This document shows positions 35,515 through 44,350 of a stretch of 64,000 nt of DNA, piece after piece. This stretch comes from Iphinoe sp. HA4291-MV1. Its GTDB lineage: Bacteria > Cyanobacteriota > Cyanobacteriia > Cyanobacteriales > Nostocaceae. Position numbers and translations under genes: made by a program. Each line of letters opens with the position of its first letter. Position 1 is the stretch's first letter. The stretch is taken from assembly GCA_019359415.1 (NCBI GenBank), contig JAHHHH010000001.1, positions 62,001 to 126,000 of the forward strand, read 5' to 3'. A model generated the notes under the pieces. It was not told the DNA's origin, ran no database searches, and was given only the letters and a program-made list of their open reading frames with translations.

Positions 35515-36471
35515 TCACTTGCATAATTGTTTAAATTGAGAGCAAAATTTATTACAACAACGCTGATAAAAAACACTTAGAGTTGATATTGAAATTTGAA
35601 ATTCGGCTGAAATCTCGTCCCAGGTTTTTCCAGAGAGTCTCGCTAAAGCTATAGCTTGAAAGTTAGCATCTGGTCGATTTTTGATATGAGCTTGCTGAAA
35701 AAGATGTTCAGTATCTTCTTCTATTTGTTCACGAACCATCTCAAATAATGAAGGTGGTTCTTCTTGTTGTACTATCATCTCTAAATCAGAAAGTGAAGGT
35801 AATTCGCTGAGCCTCGGGTCTCTGAATTCATAATAAGACTCTATAATATACCTATCTAATCGGAAATTTACCCAGTTCATAAATTTTTTTCTTTCACCTC
35901 TATTCGGGTCATAAGTATTAATTTTTCGACAAACATAAGTCAGTGTTTTGTTAATCGCTTCCTCATAAATTAAGTCATAAAACTGAGGCGAGAATCTTTC
36001 TCGATGCGGGTGAGCAAGCTTGCCCGATCGCCGAATCGCTTCAATCAGTTCTCCTAAAGCATACTGCCGTAACTCAGTATTAGGTGGATACTGTTGAGCT
36101 TCTATTGCCAGTTTTTTAAGTTGTTCATCCTTCAGGACTTCTTGATAAGTCCGATTTTGCAAATCGTTGACTAATAACCCTACGGGGGTAAGTGTTGGGT
36201 TGTAATTGTCAAGTTTCTCATCAATGTCATGCAAAAGTTTCTGTCGTACTTGTTCGTAAGTATCCTTATAAATACCAAATAAAGGTTGATATCTAGGTAG
36301 ACGAGCAACTTTGCGCGATCGCAGTATTTCATCAACTAGCCGAGTTAACGCAAACTGCCGTTCTTCAGACTGAGGAACGTGCTGTTGCGCCTGTTGGACT
36401 AGCTGTTTTAGTCGCTCATCTATAGTTGTGAAGGTATCACTTTTGTTGCAACTCGTTACTAAAGCATTCAC
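35515..36471 (-). CDS. Sigma-70-like regulatory protein, cyanobacterial type (paralog 2)
   Basis: 318 residues, starting at a GTG (36471); no in-frame ATG lies nearby. It is collinear with the protein at 19000-19941 (RLKQLVQQAQQHVPQSEERQ, ELRQYALGELIEAIRRSGKL, GERKKFMNWVNFRLDRYI, HIKNRPDANFQAIALARLSG and the C-terminal HTH KTWDEISAEFQISISTLS). The two genes lie at the outer ends of the CHAT/haemagglutinin region and read toward each other. They may control the left and right halves. Their relation to true sigma factors is weak at sequence level. Confidence 0.7.
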   Translation of the reverse strand: MNALVTSCNKSDTFTTIDERLKQLVQQAQQHVPQSEERQFALTRLVDEILRSRKVARLPRYQPLFGIYKDTYEQVRQKLLHDIDEKLDNYNPTLTPVGLLVNDLQNRTYQEVLKDEQLKKLAIEAQQYPPNTELRQYALGELIEAIRRSGKLAHPHRERFSPQFYDLIYEEAINKTLTYVCRKINTYDPNRGERKKFMNWVNFRLDRYIIESYYEFRDPRLSELPSLSDLEMIVQQEEPPSLFEMVREQIEEDTEHLFQQAHIKNRPDANFQAIALARLSGKTWDEISAEFQISISTLSVFYQRCCNKFCSQFKQLCK

Positions 36472-36767
36472 GATTGTTTTTCATTCTCCAAACAACCAGA
36501 TGAAGCACCTATCTGATGCTCCAAATTGATGAACTAAGGGTATTGCGCTGAGTGACTATTCACTGCGCTTTGTATGAGTAATTTCTCAAGTGTTACTTCA
36601 GCTAGACTGCCAGAAATTATTGTTTTTTTTACAGAAATTAATATTTGGAGTTTTGCAGAAAACTATCGCTTTTTACTTGAGTTATAGACAGAAGGAGGGA
36701 AAGGAAGCTTAACCTCACTTCAAACAGTAACGAGAAACATCTTTTTGGAAAATAAGGAGAAACTAAA

Positions 36768-37535
36768 ATGACTACGACTAACTACTCAATAGGTAATTTA
36801 ACAAGCACCCCCGTCAGCAGAAGTACTTTCCTTGATAATTTTTACACTGATGACGTCTATTCTTTCAGTACCAATGCGACTACTAGCATCAATTTGAATC
36901 TGCATAACATTTCAATTGGTGATGATGCTGATCTGTATCTGTATAGGGATAGCAATGGCAATGGTGTGTGGGATTCTGGCGATCAACAGCTTGCCAGCTC
37001 CCGTCGTACCAGTAACAATGATGATTCCATTAACTATCAAACTGGCGCAGGCACTTATTTTGCTCGTGTTGAACGCTATGCTCCCGGTAGCAACGGTCGT
37101 TTAGACTACGCACTGGACTTATCCGCCACCCAAACCAATCCCACCCCTGCTACTACTGCACCCCCGAACCTCATTCCTAACGAGTTCGATGGCGGTGTTT
37201 TGCGCCAAGGGGGAGTTTTTACCCGCTCCGACCGGGTCGGGAACTCTGACACGTCTGATATCTACAGATTAAGTCTTGATCGTGCTAGCAATGTCAATGT
37301 TAGTCTCACGGGACTGAGTAGTGATGCTGATGTTCGACTCATTTCTGATTTAAACAACAATCACATTGTTGACGATGGCGAGGTGCAATCTTTCGGTTTT
37401 TCTAATCGTGGTGGTACCGCAGACGATAGTTTTAGCTTCTTCGCTCACAGTGGTAATCCCTTCTACATCCAGGTCTATCAGTACAGTGGTGATACCAACT
37501 ATCAGTTGCAAGCGAGTGCATCTTCGGCAATTTGA
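36768..37535 (+). CDS. Prepeptidase C-terminal (PPC)-type domain protein
   Basis: 255 residues; AAGGAG lies 11 bases before the ATG. Two tandem beta-sandwich units are seen: DVYSFSTNATTSINLNLHNI with DADLYLYRDSNGNGVWD, and DIYRLSLDRASNVNVSLTGL with DADVRLISDLNNNHIVDDGE. The Asp/Asn-rich loops look Ca-binding. PPC domains are carried by secreted proteases and surface proteins and are usually removed on maturation; here they stand alone with no peptidase and no signal peptide. It lies next to a foldase and exporter set, so it could be a substrate for type I (ABC/HlyD) export. That is inference. Confidence 0.75.
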   Translation: MTTTNYSIGNLTSTPVSRSTFLDNFYTDDVYSFSTNATTSINLNLHNISIGDDADLYLYRDSNGNGVWDSGDQQLASSRRTSNNDDSINYQTGAGTYFARVERYAPGSNGRLDYALDLSATQTNPTPATTAPPNLIPNEFDGGVLRQGGVFTRSDRVGNSDTSDIYRLSLDRASNVNVSLTGLSSDADVRLISDLNNNHIVDDGEVQSFGFSNRGGTADDSFSFFAHSGNPFYIQVYQYSGDTNYQLQASASSAI

Positions 37536-37628
37536 TAGATCAGTTGCGCTTAGAAGTGTGAGCTAATACTAAATCGCGTTCTGCATAATTGCGGAATGAT
37601 TCATCAATATCAGGCATAGAACCTGTAG

Positions 37629-37649
37629 AGACGTTGCATTGCAACGTCT
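37629..37649. repeat. AGACGTTGC/GCAACGTCT palindromic repeat
   Basis: Perfect 9-bp arms with an ATT loop, within GTAGAGACG...CGTCTTTAC, a dispersed repeat form common in cyanobacteria. It lies in the spacer before a foldase gene. Confidence 0.7.
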
Positions 37650-37719
37650 TTACATCATGGGGTTATTAGTCTGGGCATAAGATTATTTTCTGGAAATTTT
37701 TATTAAAAACCACACAGAT

Positions 37720-38427
37720 ATGACAACAATTTTACAATTTGGGAACCGAACAATTACAACTGAGGAAGTTATTCCACTGCTGAGCAGTTACCAAATGCTG
37801 CCCCAATTATTGCGTGAGAGTATTATTGACCAAGCGATCGCATCTATCGAGTGTAGCTCTGAGGAGCTTGCCAATGCTTACCAGCAGTTTTATCAGCAAA
37901 ATCAACTAACCTCAGAAACTCAACAACAAGCTTGGTTGGAGCGTTATTGCAACAGCCAAAATGACTTAGGAGAAGCCTTGATTGTGCGGATGCTGAAAAT
38001 TGAGAAATTTAAGCGCGCGACTTGGGGTAATAAACTAGAATCTTACTTTTTGAAACGCAAAGGGCAATTAGACCAAGTTGTCTATTTTTTGATTCGGACT
38101 AAAGATAAAGGTATTGCTGAAGAAGTTTACTTTCGCCTTCAAGAACGAGAGCAGACGTTTGCCGAACTTGCTTACGAATACTCACAAGGTCCAGAAGCTC
38201 AAACTGGTGGAATTATTGGTCCAGTTGAACTAGGCACTATCCACCCAAATCTGGCTCAATTGCTTTCAATCAGCCAACCAGATCAACTTTGGTCACCCAC
38301 GCCCTTGGGAGAATGGCTGCTGATTGTGCGCCTTGAAAAATTGATTCCAGCACAGTTGAATGACTCTATGCGTCGAAGATTACTTCGTGAACTTTTTGAG
38401 ACTTGGTTACAAGAACAGTTGAGTTAA
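37720..38427 (+). CDS. Parvulin-type peptidylprolyl isomerase / foldase (1)
   Basis: 235 residues. An N-terminal helical chaperone part (to about 110) is followed by a PpiC/parvulin-like domain (QVVYFLIRTKDKGIAEEVYF, FAELAYEYSQGPEAQTGGIIGPVEL, LGEWLLIVRLEKLIPAQL). There is no signal peptide. Cytoplasmic parvulin-like foldases next to C39 exporters and HlyD adaptors are frequent in cyanobacteria and are thought to help the exported peptide. A second foldase lies at 43545-44306. This one reads away from the exporter genes. Confidence 0.82.
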   Translation: MTTILQFGNRTITTEEVIPLLSSYQMLPQLLRESIIDQAIASIECSSEELANAYQQFYQQNQLTSETQQQAWLERYCNSQNDLGEALIVRMLKIEKFKRATWGNKLESYFLKRKGQLDQVVYFLIRTKDKGIAEEVYFRLQEREQTFAELAYEYSQGPEAQTGGIIGPVELGTIHPNLAQLLSISQPDQLWSPTPLGEWLLIVRLEKLIPAQLNDSMRRRLLRELFETWLQEQLS

Positions 38428-38440
38428 TTAAGTAGCTATG

Positions 38441-38559
38441 GCAATTCTAAATCATTCATGTACAATAAGATTCCCGACTTATTGAAGAAGTCGGGAATCT
38501 GAACATGCTCGATTTATGCGCAAAGCGCAGGCACTTTCACACACATCAAATAGGATTGC
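38441..38559. mobile_element. MITE-like element with GCAATYC termini, copy 2
   Basis: The left end GCAATTCTAAATCATTC matches the right end of the element at 16978-17073 closely; its own right end is GGATTGC (38553-38559) with less inner similarity. TA follows outside. The internal hairpin AGATTCCCGACTT/AAGTCGGGAATCT (38468-38480, 38488-38500) replaces the AGAAACCCGG hairpin. A degenerate copy. Confidence 0.5.
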
Positions 38560-38731
38560 TATAAGCGTAAATTAAAATGAATTATTCGGGAGCATCCCAA
38601 TGCATGCAAAAAAACGATAGTGGGAGCCTAGGATTGCTCCCTAGTTTATAACCGAAGCAGGCTTCTAGCCCGCACTACAAAATCAAATAAATTTACACAT
38701 TTGAGATACTCCCAATTATTCTCACTCAACG

Positions 38732-38768
38732 ACAGGATAAATACATTTTTTAAATGTATTTATCCTGT
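38732..38768. terminator. Perfect 17-bp hairpin between convergent genes
   Basis: ACAGGATAAATACATTT (38732-38748) is exactly complementary to 38752-38768 with a TTT loop. It lies 35 bp past the stop of the leftward HlyD gene and downstream of the rightward foldase, so it may end both transcripts. No U-tract follows on either side, so the terminator label is tentative. Confidence 0.5.
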
Positions 38769-38802
38769 TAAACATACTTGCCAAGTACAAATTCCGACAG
38801 AA

Positions 38803-40353
38803 TTATCTTATAGACTTCATATTATCAACTTCTTTCGCAAATAAATCAGTAAAAATGCTAATAACAGTGCGCGATCGCACTTTAATATTCGCGCTGACTG
38901 ACATTCCAGATTGCAAAGGTAATTCCCGATGATTAACTATCAAATATTGGCGTTCTAAACGGATTTTGGCAGGAAAAGTGTAAGTTTTACGGATTTCGTC
39001 TGGTGGTAGCGCATCAGAGCCAATCGAGACTAATTCACCTTTTATATCACCAAATTCACTAAAGGGAAAAGAGTCGATTCTCACATCTACTTTCATCCCC
39101 TCTTTCACAAAACCGATGTCTTTATTGGTAATAAACACCTTTGCCATCAGAGCATCATTCGGCACAATTTTGAGAACTGGTTGATTGGAATTAGCGACAA
39201 AACCCGGAAAACGAGCTTGCAAATCAAAAACAATTCCATCGGCAGGAGAGCGGATTTCTTGATATTGTAAAGTTAACTGTGATTGACTCATCTGACTGTC
39301 AATTTCTGCTATCTTTTTTTCATTTTCGATAATTGCCTTATTCAACTCGCTATCGATTTGGGCAATTTGTTTTTCATTGTCAGCAATATTAGTTAACAAA
39401 TCCTTTTTAGCCGCAACAATTGTATTTTGCAGCTTTTCTTTTGATTGAGCGATCGCAAACCGTAAACGCGCTTGTTCTTGCATTAACCGTTCCACATCTG
39501 CTTGGTGTGTGCGTACTTCTTGTTGTTGCTTAACGAGTTGCACACGGGAAATTGCCCCTTCTTTCACAACAGGTTCAAGATTATTGAGAATAGTCTGATT
39601 CATAGCCCGAATGTCTTTAGCAGAAGATAGCTGAGCTTGATTTTCGCCTAGTTGTTTTTCTGATTGTTCAATTGCTAATTTGTCAGCTGCAATCCGAGAT
39701 TTTAGTTCCGCTTGGCTAAATTGCAAGCGAGCTTGTTCCTCTGGCGTCAGGTTTATGCTTTGAGATATACCATCCAGTTGAAGTCGGTAAAGCCGATTTT
39801 CTGCACTAAGTGCGGCTCGGCTTTTGGCGAGAGATTCTAATCCTAAAGGTAGTTTGAGTTGGGTGAGTGATTGCTCGGTAACAGAAGGAGCATTCTCTCT
39901 ACTTATTTGAGCACGATAAAATTGATTTTCCTGAGTTAATGCAGTCCGAATTTTTTTGAAAGATTTCAGTTGAGCTTGCGCTGCTGTTGGATCTAGCCTC
40001 AAAAGCAAATCGCCACGGCTGACTTTTTGCCCATCCTTGACATAGACTGTTTTGACTACTCCATTTACAGGAGCCTGTACTTCCTTCACAGTTTCTTGCG
40101 GTTCTAGCTTACCTTGGGTAGGAATTGCTTCCTCAATTTTCGCGACATTTGCCCAAATGACTGCAGAGGTTGTCACCGCCATCAGTCCCCAAACAATAGC
40201 TCGTGACCAAAAAGGTGACTGTTGTAAGACAACAGATGAAGTAAATTTGCTACTATCAACAGGGAATTTTATAGATACTTTAACTTCATTTGGAAGCCCT
40301 CTCGGCTCAGATATGGGTTTTTGCTCAAGCTTGGTTCCGTTATATTCACTCAT
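38803..40353 (-). CDS. HlyD-family membrane-fusion (adaptor) protein, export set 1
   Basis: 516 residues. One N-terminal membrane helix (about 50-70), then a biotinyl-lipoyl half-motif (VQAPVNGVVKTVYVKDGQKV), a long coiled coil (about 150-350), the second half-motif (EIRSPADGIVFDLQARFPGF) and a C-terminal beta-barrel region. Such adaptors bridge an inner-membrane ABC exporter to an outer-membrane TolC-like duct in type I secretion. It lies 89 bp downstream of its ABC partner (40443-43421). No TolC homolog is in the window. Confidence 0.9.
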   Translation of the reverse strand: MSEYNGTKLEQKPISEPRGLPNEVKVSIKFPVDSSKFTSSVVLQQSPFWSRAIVWGLMAVTTSAVIWANVAKIEEAIPTQGKLEPQETVKEVQAPVNGVVKTVYVKDGQKVSRGDLLLRLDPTAAQAQLKSFKKIRTALTQENQFYRAQISRENAPSVTEQSLTQLKLPLGLESLAKSRAALSAENRLYRLQLDGISQSINLTPEEQARLQFSQAELKSRIAADKLAIEQSEKQLGENQAQLSSAKDIRAMNQTILNNLEPVVKEGAISRVQLVKQQQEVRTHQADVERLMQEQARLRFAIAQSKEKLQNTIVAAKKDLLTNIADNEKQIAQIDSELNKAIIENEKKIAEIDSQMSQSQLTLQYQEIRSPADGIVFDLQARFPGFVANSNQPVLKIVPNDALMAKVFITNKDIGFVKEGMKVDVRIDSFPFSEFGDIKGELVSIGSDALPPDEIRKTYTFPAKIRLERQYLIVNHRELPLQSGMSVSANIKVRSRTVISIFTDLFAKEVDNMKSIR

Positions 40354-40404
40354 AATTATTGTCCTGTTTGAAATTAGTCATTAGTCAAAAACAAAAAGAA
40401 TTTC

Positions 40405-40439
40405 TTTTGACTTTTGACTTTTAACTTTTAACTTTTAAC
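40405..40439. repeat. Heptamer tandem repeat (TTTTRAC)x5
   Basis: Five 7-bp units in the spacer between the ABC exporter stop and the HlyD start; the last unit almost abuts the ABC stop codon. STRR type. Confidence 0.85.
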
Positions 40440-40442
40440 TTT

Positions 40443-43421
40443 TTAGAGTTGCGTTTCTTGCTGCTGATAAAGGCAGTAATAACGACCTCTTTGAGCCATC
40501 AGTCGTGTGTGGGTTCCTTGTTCCACAGCTGCTCCTTTATCGAGCAGCAAAATGACATCGGCATGTTTGACGGTGCTTAAACGATGGGTAATGAAAAAGA
40601 CTGTACGCCCCCGGAACGCCTCTGCTAGATTCATGCATACCTGCCGTTCAGAATGGTAATCTAAGGCACTGGTGGCTTCGTCGAGAATGAGCAAGTGGGG
40701 GTTTTGTAAAACCGTACGAGCGATCGCAATTCGTTGCCTTTGTCCTCCAGATAAGGCTGAACCTCTCTCTCCAACTCTGGTGTTATAGCCATTCGGCAAA
40801 GACATAATAAAATCATGGGCAGCAGCAATCTTGGCAGCCTCAATAATTTCTTCTATAGTGGCATCTGGATTTGTCAGGGCAATATTCTCCTGCACAGTGC
40901 CATCAAACAAGAGTGAGTCCTGAAGCACCATCCCTATCTGACGGCGCAGGGAATAAAGTTCTACCTTAGCAATGTCATAGTCATCGATGAGAATTCTGCC
41001 GGACTCAATGTCATAAAGTCGAGGTAAAAGCTTTGTCAAGGTGCTTTTACCAGAACCACTCTGTCCAACAATGCCAACAAACTGTCCGGGTGTAAAATCC
41101 AGGTTAACATTCACAAGCTGAAGCGGACCACTGGGATTGAAGCGAAACGAGACATTTTCATACTTGACAGCGCCTTTGATGGTAGGCATAGGAATATTGT
41201 TGCGGTCTGTTTCGTCAGCTTCAATGGGAGTATCCACAATATCCGCAAGGCGTTCTAGAGAGAGAGCAGTTTCTTGGAAGTTCTGCCACAGTTGCGTCAA
41301 TCGTAGTAAAGGAGCAGTGACATAGCTGGCGATAATACGGAAGGCGATGAGCTGTCCTAGGCTTAGTTGTCCCTGAAGTACCAGGTATGAACCCATCCAC
41401 AGAACTAATAAGCCAGAAACTTGGTTGAGAAAATTGCTAGTCGCACTAGCAGTTGTGGAAGTGATAACAGTTTGAAAACCAGCACTCACATAATTACTAT
41501 AGTGCTCTTGCCATTGCCAGCGCGATCGCAACTCAATATTTTGCGCTTTCACGGTTTGGATACCTGAGAGCACCTCCACCAAATAGGACTGAGTTTGGGC
41601 ATTACGCACAGCTTTCTCTCGCAATTGTCGTCGCACAATCGGGGAAACCAACGCCGTGAGCAGTGCAAACAAGGGGACAGTTGCCAAAGCAACCAGAGTC
41701 ATCAGCCAACTGTAAACCATCATCACCAAAATGTAGATGAGGGAAAAAACCGCATCTAACACCACAGTTAAAGCAGTTCCAGTGAGGAAGGAGCGAATAT
41801 TTTCTAGTTCATTCGCTCTGGTTGCTAGTTCTCCTACAGGTCGTCTTTCGAAGTAGCGTAAGGGTAGACGCAACAGATGGTCAATAATTTCTGAGCCTAA
41901 AGTCAGGTCAATTCGGTTAGTCGTATCGACAAATAAATAAGTACGGAGACTTGTTAAAAGCCCTTCAAAAACAGCTAGGATTAACAGCAAAATCCCCATA
42001 ACATGCAAAGTGTCAAAGCTGTTTTGAATAATGACTTTATCAATAATGACCTGGATAACTAAAGGATTCGCCAAGCTAAAGATTTGGACAAAAAATGAAG
42101 CAATCAGAACTTCCAAGAGAACTTTGCGGTATTTAAAAAGAGAAGGGATAAACCAACGTAAACTAAACCGCTGTTGAGGAGTAGATTTGGTAGGTTTAAG
42201 CAGCAATACTTGACCTTCATCACCCCAATTTTCAATAAACTTGGCTGGCTTTTGCTGGACAATGCCAACTTCCGGAACTGCTAGTATCAGCTTTTGTTCA
42301 CTAATTTCGTAAAGAATTGCGAAAGTATCCTGCCAGCGAATTATGGCTGGAGCTTGCAATCTTGTCACAGCTGATGCTCGAATATGGATTAATTGGGCAT
42401 TTAAGCCCATTAATTCAGCCACAGCACCGCAGAGTTGTAATGAAAGGCTCTGAGTACGCTGAATCTGATTGTTGACGACTTTGCGAATCACATCTCGGCG
42501 AAAGGGAATGTGCCAGTACTGGCTCAGCATCTGGAAGCAAGCCAAAGTTGCCTCTACTGGACCTTTGCCATGAATGTAAGGATATTTGTGCGATCGGTAT
42601 TCTGGTTCCAGCTTGGGAGGACGATTAGGTCCATAGGGTATATCTTCCACTGAGAGATTTTTCTCTGTAGATTCTTCTGTACTGGCAGAAGCTTTTGGAG
42701 AAAGGGTTGCCTTTGGGATACCCACCAAGCGAACCGCACTCTTATCAGATACTTCTAATTGGGTTGCTTCATCCCTTAGTTGTAAGCGACTTCCCAAAGG
42801 AAAATTCTTCAGCTTTCCACCGCTGACAAACCAAACTAGATTGGAGTCTAGCTGTTTTAGAAGAGTTTTGCTCTGTGGAAGGGTGAAAACAACTGCTTCC
42901 TTTAAGACTTTCAAAGTCAGTTCTTTAATATCAGACGCACCAGAGGAAAGCAGTACCGCTTTGCTATCAGCTTGCTGCGCTAGTTCAGCACTTAATAGCT
43001 CAAAAATTTCGCTCACACTACAGCGGTTCTCAAAGCCTTTTGCAAAACCAGAGTTATGTTCTAGCAAGTTTAAAAACTCTGTCGCTTCTAGAGTGAAACA
43101 AATTGTTTCCATCGAAGCAATGACTGTCTCACAAGGAATTCCTCGTAGCAAACTAGCCCAACCCAGAATTTCTCCTTTTTTAAGTAATTGCAATGTTACA
43201 GGCATCTGGGTGTGAGAATCGTAACTTAATAGGCGAGCCTGTCCTTCGTAGAGAATGGATATTTGAGCTGGCATGTGTTCCCGCAAGAGAATTGCCTGAC
43301 CCATGCGGTAGCGCACAAGTTGAAGTTTTTCGCCTAATTTTGTCAGTGTTGCTGCTGGCAATTGATTGAATGGGAATGATTCAATCAAAAAATCTTGAAT
43401 ATTAGCTTTGGTATAAGTCAT
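40443..43421 (-). CDS. ABC exporter with cNMP-binding-like and degenerate C39 domains
   Basis: 992 residues. A cyclic-nucleotide-binding-like domain (about 20-150) is followed by a C39-peptidase-like region (about 283-400). All three catalytic positions are changed there: GPVEATLACF has Ala291 where Cys is expected, IIRWQDTFAIL lacks the His, and ILAVPEVG lacks the Asp. The transmembrane domain (about 425-700) and the ATPase follow (VGIVGQSGSGKSTL, ALSGGQRQRIAIAR, LLILDEATSALD). With an inactive peptidase it may export proteins without leader cleavage, as HlyB does. Paired with the HlyD protein downstream; 123 bp after the foldase gene. Confidence 0.88.
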   Translation of the reverse strand: MTYTKANIQDFLIESFPFNQLPAATLTKLGEKLQLVRYRMGQAILLREHMPAQISILYEGQARLLSYDSHTQMPVTLQLLKKGEILGWASLLRGIPCETVIASMETICFTLEATEFLNLLEHNSGFAKGFENRCSVSEIFELLSAELAQQADSKAVLLSSGASDIKELTLKVLKEAVVFTLPQSKTLLKQLDSNLVWFVSGGKLKNFPLGSRLQLRDEATQLEVSDKSAVRLVGIPKATLSPKASASTEESTEKNLSVEDIPYGPNRPPKLEPEYRSHKYPYIHGKGPVEATLACFQMLSQYWHIPFRRDVIRKVVNNQIQRTQSLSLQLCGAVAELMGLNAQLIHIRASAVTRLQAPAIIRWQDTFAILYEISEQKLILAVPEVGIVQQKPAKFIENWGDEGQVLLLKPTKSTPQQRFSLRWFIPSLFKYRKVLLEVLIASFFVQIFSLANPLVIQVIIDKVIIQNSFDTLHVMGILLLILAVFEGLLTSLRTYLFVDTTNRIDLTLGSEIIDHLLRLPLRYFERRPVGELATRANELENIRSFLTGTALTVVLDAVFSLIYILVMMVYSWLMTLVALATVPLFALLTALVSPIVRRQLREKAVRNAQTQSYLVEVLSGIQTVKAQNIELRSRWQWQEHYSNYVSAGFQTVITSTTASATSNFLNQVSGLLVLWMGSYLVLQGQLSLGQLIAFRIIASYVTAPLLRLTQLWQNFQETALSLERLADIVDTPIEADETDRNNIPMPTIKGAVKYENVSFRFNPSGPLQLVNVNLDFTPGQFVGIVGQSGSGKSTLTKLLPRLYDIESGRILIDDYDIAKVELYSLRRQIGMVLQDSLLFDGTVQENIALTNPDATIEEIIEAAKIAAAHDFIMSLPNGYNTRVGERGSALSGGQRQRIAIARTVLQNPHLLILDEATSALDYHSERQVCMNLAEAFRGRTVFFITHRLSTVKHADVILLLDKGAAVEQGTHTRLMAQRGRYYCLYQQQETQL

Positions 43422-43544
43422 ATCATTACCATTAGTAACAAAATTTATTAGCGTATTTTCTACAAAAAATCACGCTGGAAAAGAGTTTTTTTCTGTAAAA
43501 AACAGCAAAAAACAGCTAAATGAGTCTGATGTAGTGCTTTCGTA

Positions 43545-44306
43545 TTAATGACAAACGGTCGTCGTACCAGAATCAAAATTTAGTGTTACTTCCACTTGCT
43601 CAATTTGTTGTTTAAGCCATTTAGAAAATAACTCTGAAAGGATTTGAGCACGCATTTTCTCATCCAATTGTAGTTGAACCAGTTCCTCTACTAAAATCAG
43701 GTGAACTCCTTTAGCAGTGACAATAGGTTTGAGAATTTGTGGCGGCTTAGAAGCAAAGACAGCAGCGGAAATGTCAGGCTTCAAATCCTTACGAAGTACC
43801 ATCCCCCGATATCCTCCAGAACGACGTAATTCTGGTTCTTGGATGTATTGGTGGGCAATTTCAGGAAAGCTAATCTCTCCTTCAGTCAGTGCATAAAAAA
43901 GTTCCATTGCCAAATCTTCATCGTTCAACACGATTTCATAAATAAAAGCACTCAGATAATCTAATTTTTTTTCAATAAAAAAGGGTTCTATTTTATCTGC
44001 GAAAAGATGCTCAGATAACTTGGTAGAAATGATATTTGTACAAATTAATTCCTCAAATTCATCTAGAGACAGACTATGTTTTTGTAGCCAACTCCAGGTT
44101 TGCTCTGCACTTTTAAGTTTGTTTATCAATCGGAAGTTATCTGCTGCCTGTTGAAGTTCTACTGGTTCTACCTTGATATTTAAAATTTCGGCTGTGGACA
44201 CAAGAATTTTACGAGTCATAAACCCCTTTATGACAGAGGGAATTTGGCAAGATAATTTTAATTGATGAAAAATATCTTCACGGGAAATAGAAATTGCTGT
44301 TGACAT
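43545..44306 (-). CDS. Parvulin-type peptidylprolyl isomerase / foldase (2)
   Basis: 253 residues. N-terminal helical part, then a PpiC-like segment (DYLSAFIYEIVLNDEDLAMELFYAL, ISFPEIAHQYIQEPELRRSGGYRG, KGVHLILVEELVQLQLDEKM). No signal peptide. It shares its plan with the protein at 37720-38427. It lies 44 bp after the second HlyD gene and 123 bp before the degenerate-C39 exporter gene, so it can serve both export sets. Sequence identity to known isomerases is modest and catalytic activity is uncertain. Confidence 0.78.
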   Translation of the reverse strand: MSTAISISREDIFHQLKLSCQIPSVIKGFMTRKILVSTAEILNIKVEPVELQQAADNFRLINKLKSAEQTWSWLQKHSLSLDEFEELICTNIISTKLSEHLFADKIEPFFIEKKLDYLSAFIYEIVLNDEDLAMELFYALTEGEISFPEIAHQYIQEPELRRSGGYRGMVLRKDLKPDISAAVFASKPPQILKPIVTAKGVHLILVEELVQLQLDEKMRAQILSELFSKWLKQQIEQVEVTLNFDSGTTTVCH

Positions 44307-44350
44307 GATGGAATTATCACAATTGTGTTAAATTTAAAGTCTTCAAGTGC

